The position numbers were made by a program, and so were the translations under genes. A stretch of DNA of 64,000 nucleotides from Calliopum simillimum (Eukaryota; Arthropoda; Insecta; Diptera; Lauxaniidae), in NCBI GenBank assembly GCA_951812925.1, contig OX638372.1, forward strand, positions 64,497,407-64,561,406, read 5' to 3'. The notes beneath the pieces are model-generated. The model searched no databases and had not been told where the DNA came from. It was given only the letters and a program-made list of their open reading frames with translations. Positions 63,796-64,000 of the stretch are shown in pieces; positions within the stretch are counted from its first letter, which is position 1, and each line of letters starts with the position of its first letter.

Positions 63796-64000
63796 TATTT
63801 GTACCACTCTTATTTGAAGCCTTAAGTTTAAATTAGAAACTGACTTGTTGTCATCGTTAGTTTCACGCAAATAATAAGGCTGTAAGAAATTCCTTTTGCT
63901 TTTGTTGCATACCACAAAAAAAATGCTTTTGTGGTAAAATTCTTGCCGATTTTTCTTTTGAACATATTCGCGTTTTTGGTATTAAATTTAATGGTCGAAG

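Overview
The window is non-coding-rich, AT-rich nuclear DNA from a fly, most likely a schizophoran/calyptrate dipteran. The basis is a Jonah/chymotrypsin-type digestive serine protease with two tiny introns and a fly-like TATA/Inr promoter, DINE-1-like (INE-1) Helitron copies, mariner, Tc1-like, piggyBac-like and hAT-like elements, and an intact BEL/Pao retrotransposon. No bacterial features, tRNA, rRNA or CRISPR were seen. Only one ordinary host gene is recognisable (12193-13128, +). Almost everything else that can be named is a mobile element, and many are nested in each other.

Layout. 0-8 kb: a hAT-like element with a perfect 8-bp target duplication, a 39-bp minisatellite, and a foldback-like long inverted repeat carrying a Tc1-like element and a pogo-like element, the latter carrying a deleted mariner. 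8.8-15 kb: a full DINE-1-like Helitron copy, then the serine protease gene between two direct copies of one interspersed repeat. 16.7-20.7 kb: an unclassified DNA transposon with TIR CACTGTGCAACAA, 6-bp duplication TTATTA and a two-exon transposase-like gene. 20.9-29.1 kb: MITE-like palindromes, a solo LTR in the loop of an inverted repeat, and a long GTTACTC-rich hairpin. 29-39 kb: more DINE-1-like pieces, short hairpins, and a 3'-truncated RTE-like insertion with a perfect 16-bp duplication. 39-42.4 kb: a second large inverted-repeat composite with two solo LTRs. 43-46 kb: diverged tandem repeats. 46.5-48.6 kb: a piggyBac-like element with exact TTAA ends and a decayed transposase. 49.6-50.9 kb: a broken Helitron Rep/helicase gene and a Helitron-type 3' end.

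The highlight is a complete, young BEL/Pao element (51017-60669; LTRs of 612 and 611 bp differing at 4 bases plus 1 indel; 5-bp duplication ATGGT). It has a 1766-codon gag-pol frame and, in the place where an env would sit, two further intact frames (57698-58570 and 58814-59560). Each repeats only the gag zinc knuckles plus the A17-type protease domain and stops at the protease end. In both, the Asp of the pol protease motif (IDP) is Asn (INP), so they look like nucleocapsid-pseudoprotease proteins. Good splice acceptors precede both, one of them directly before its ATG. I know of no description of such an arrangement.

Beyond 60.7 kb there is a 48-bp RTE tail insertion, a mariner remnant on the minus strand and a truncated DINE-1-like copy.
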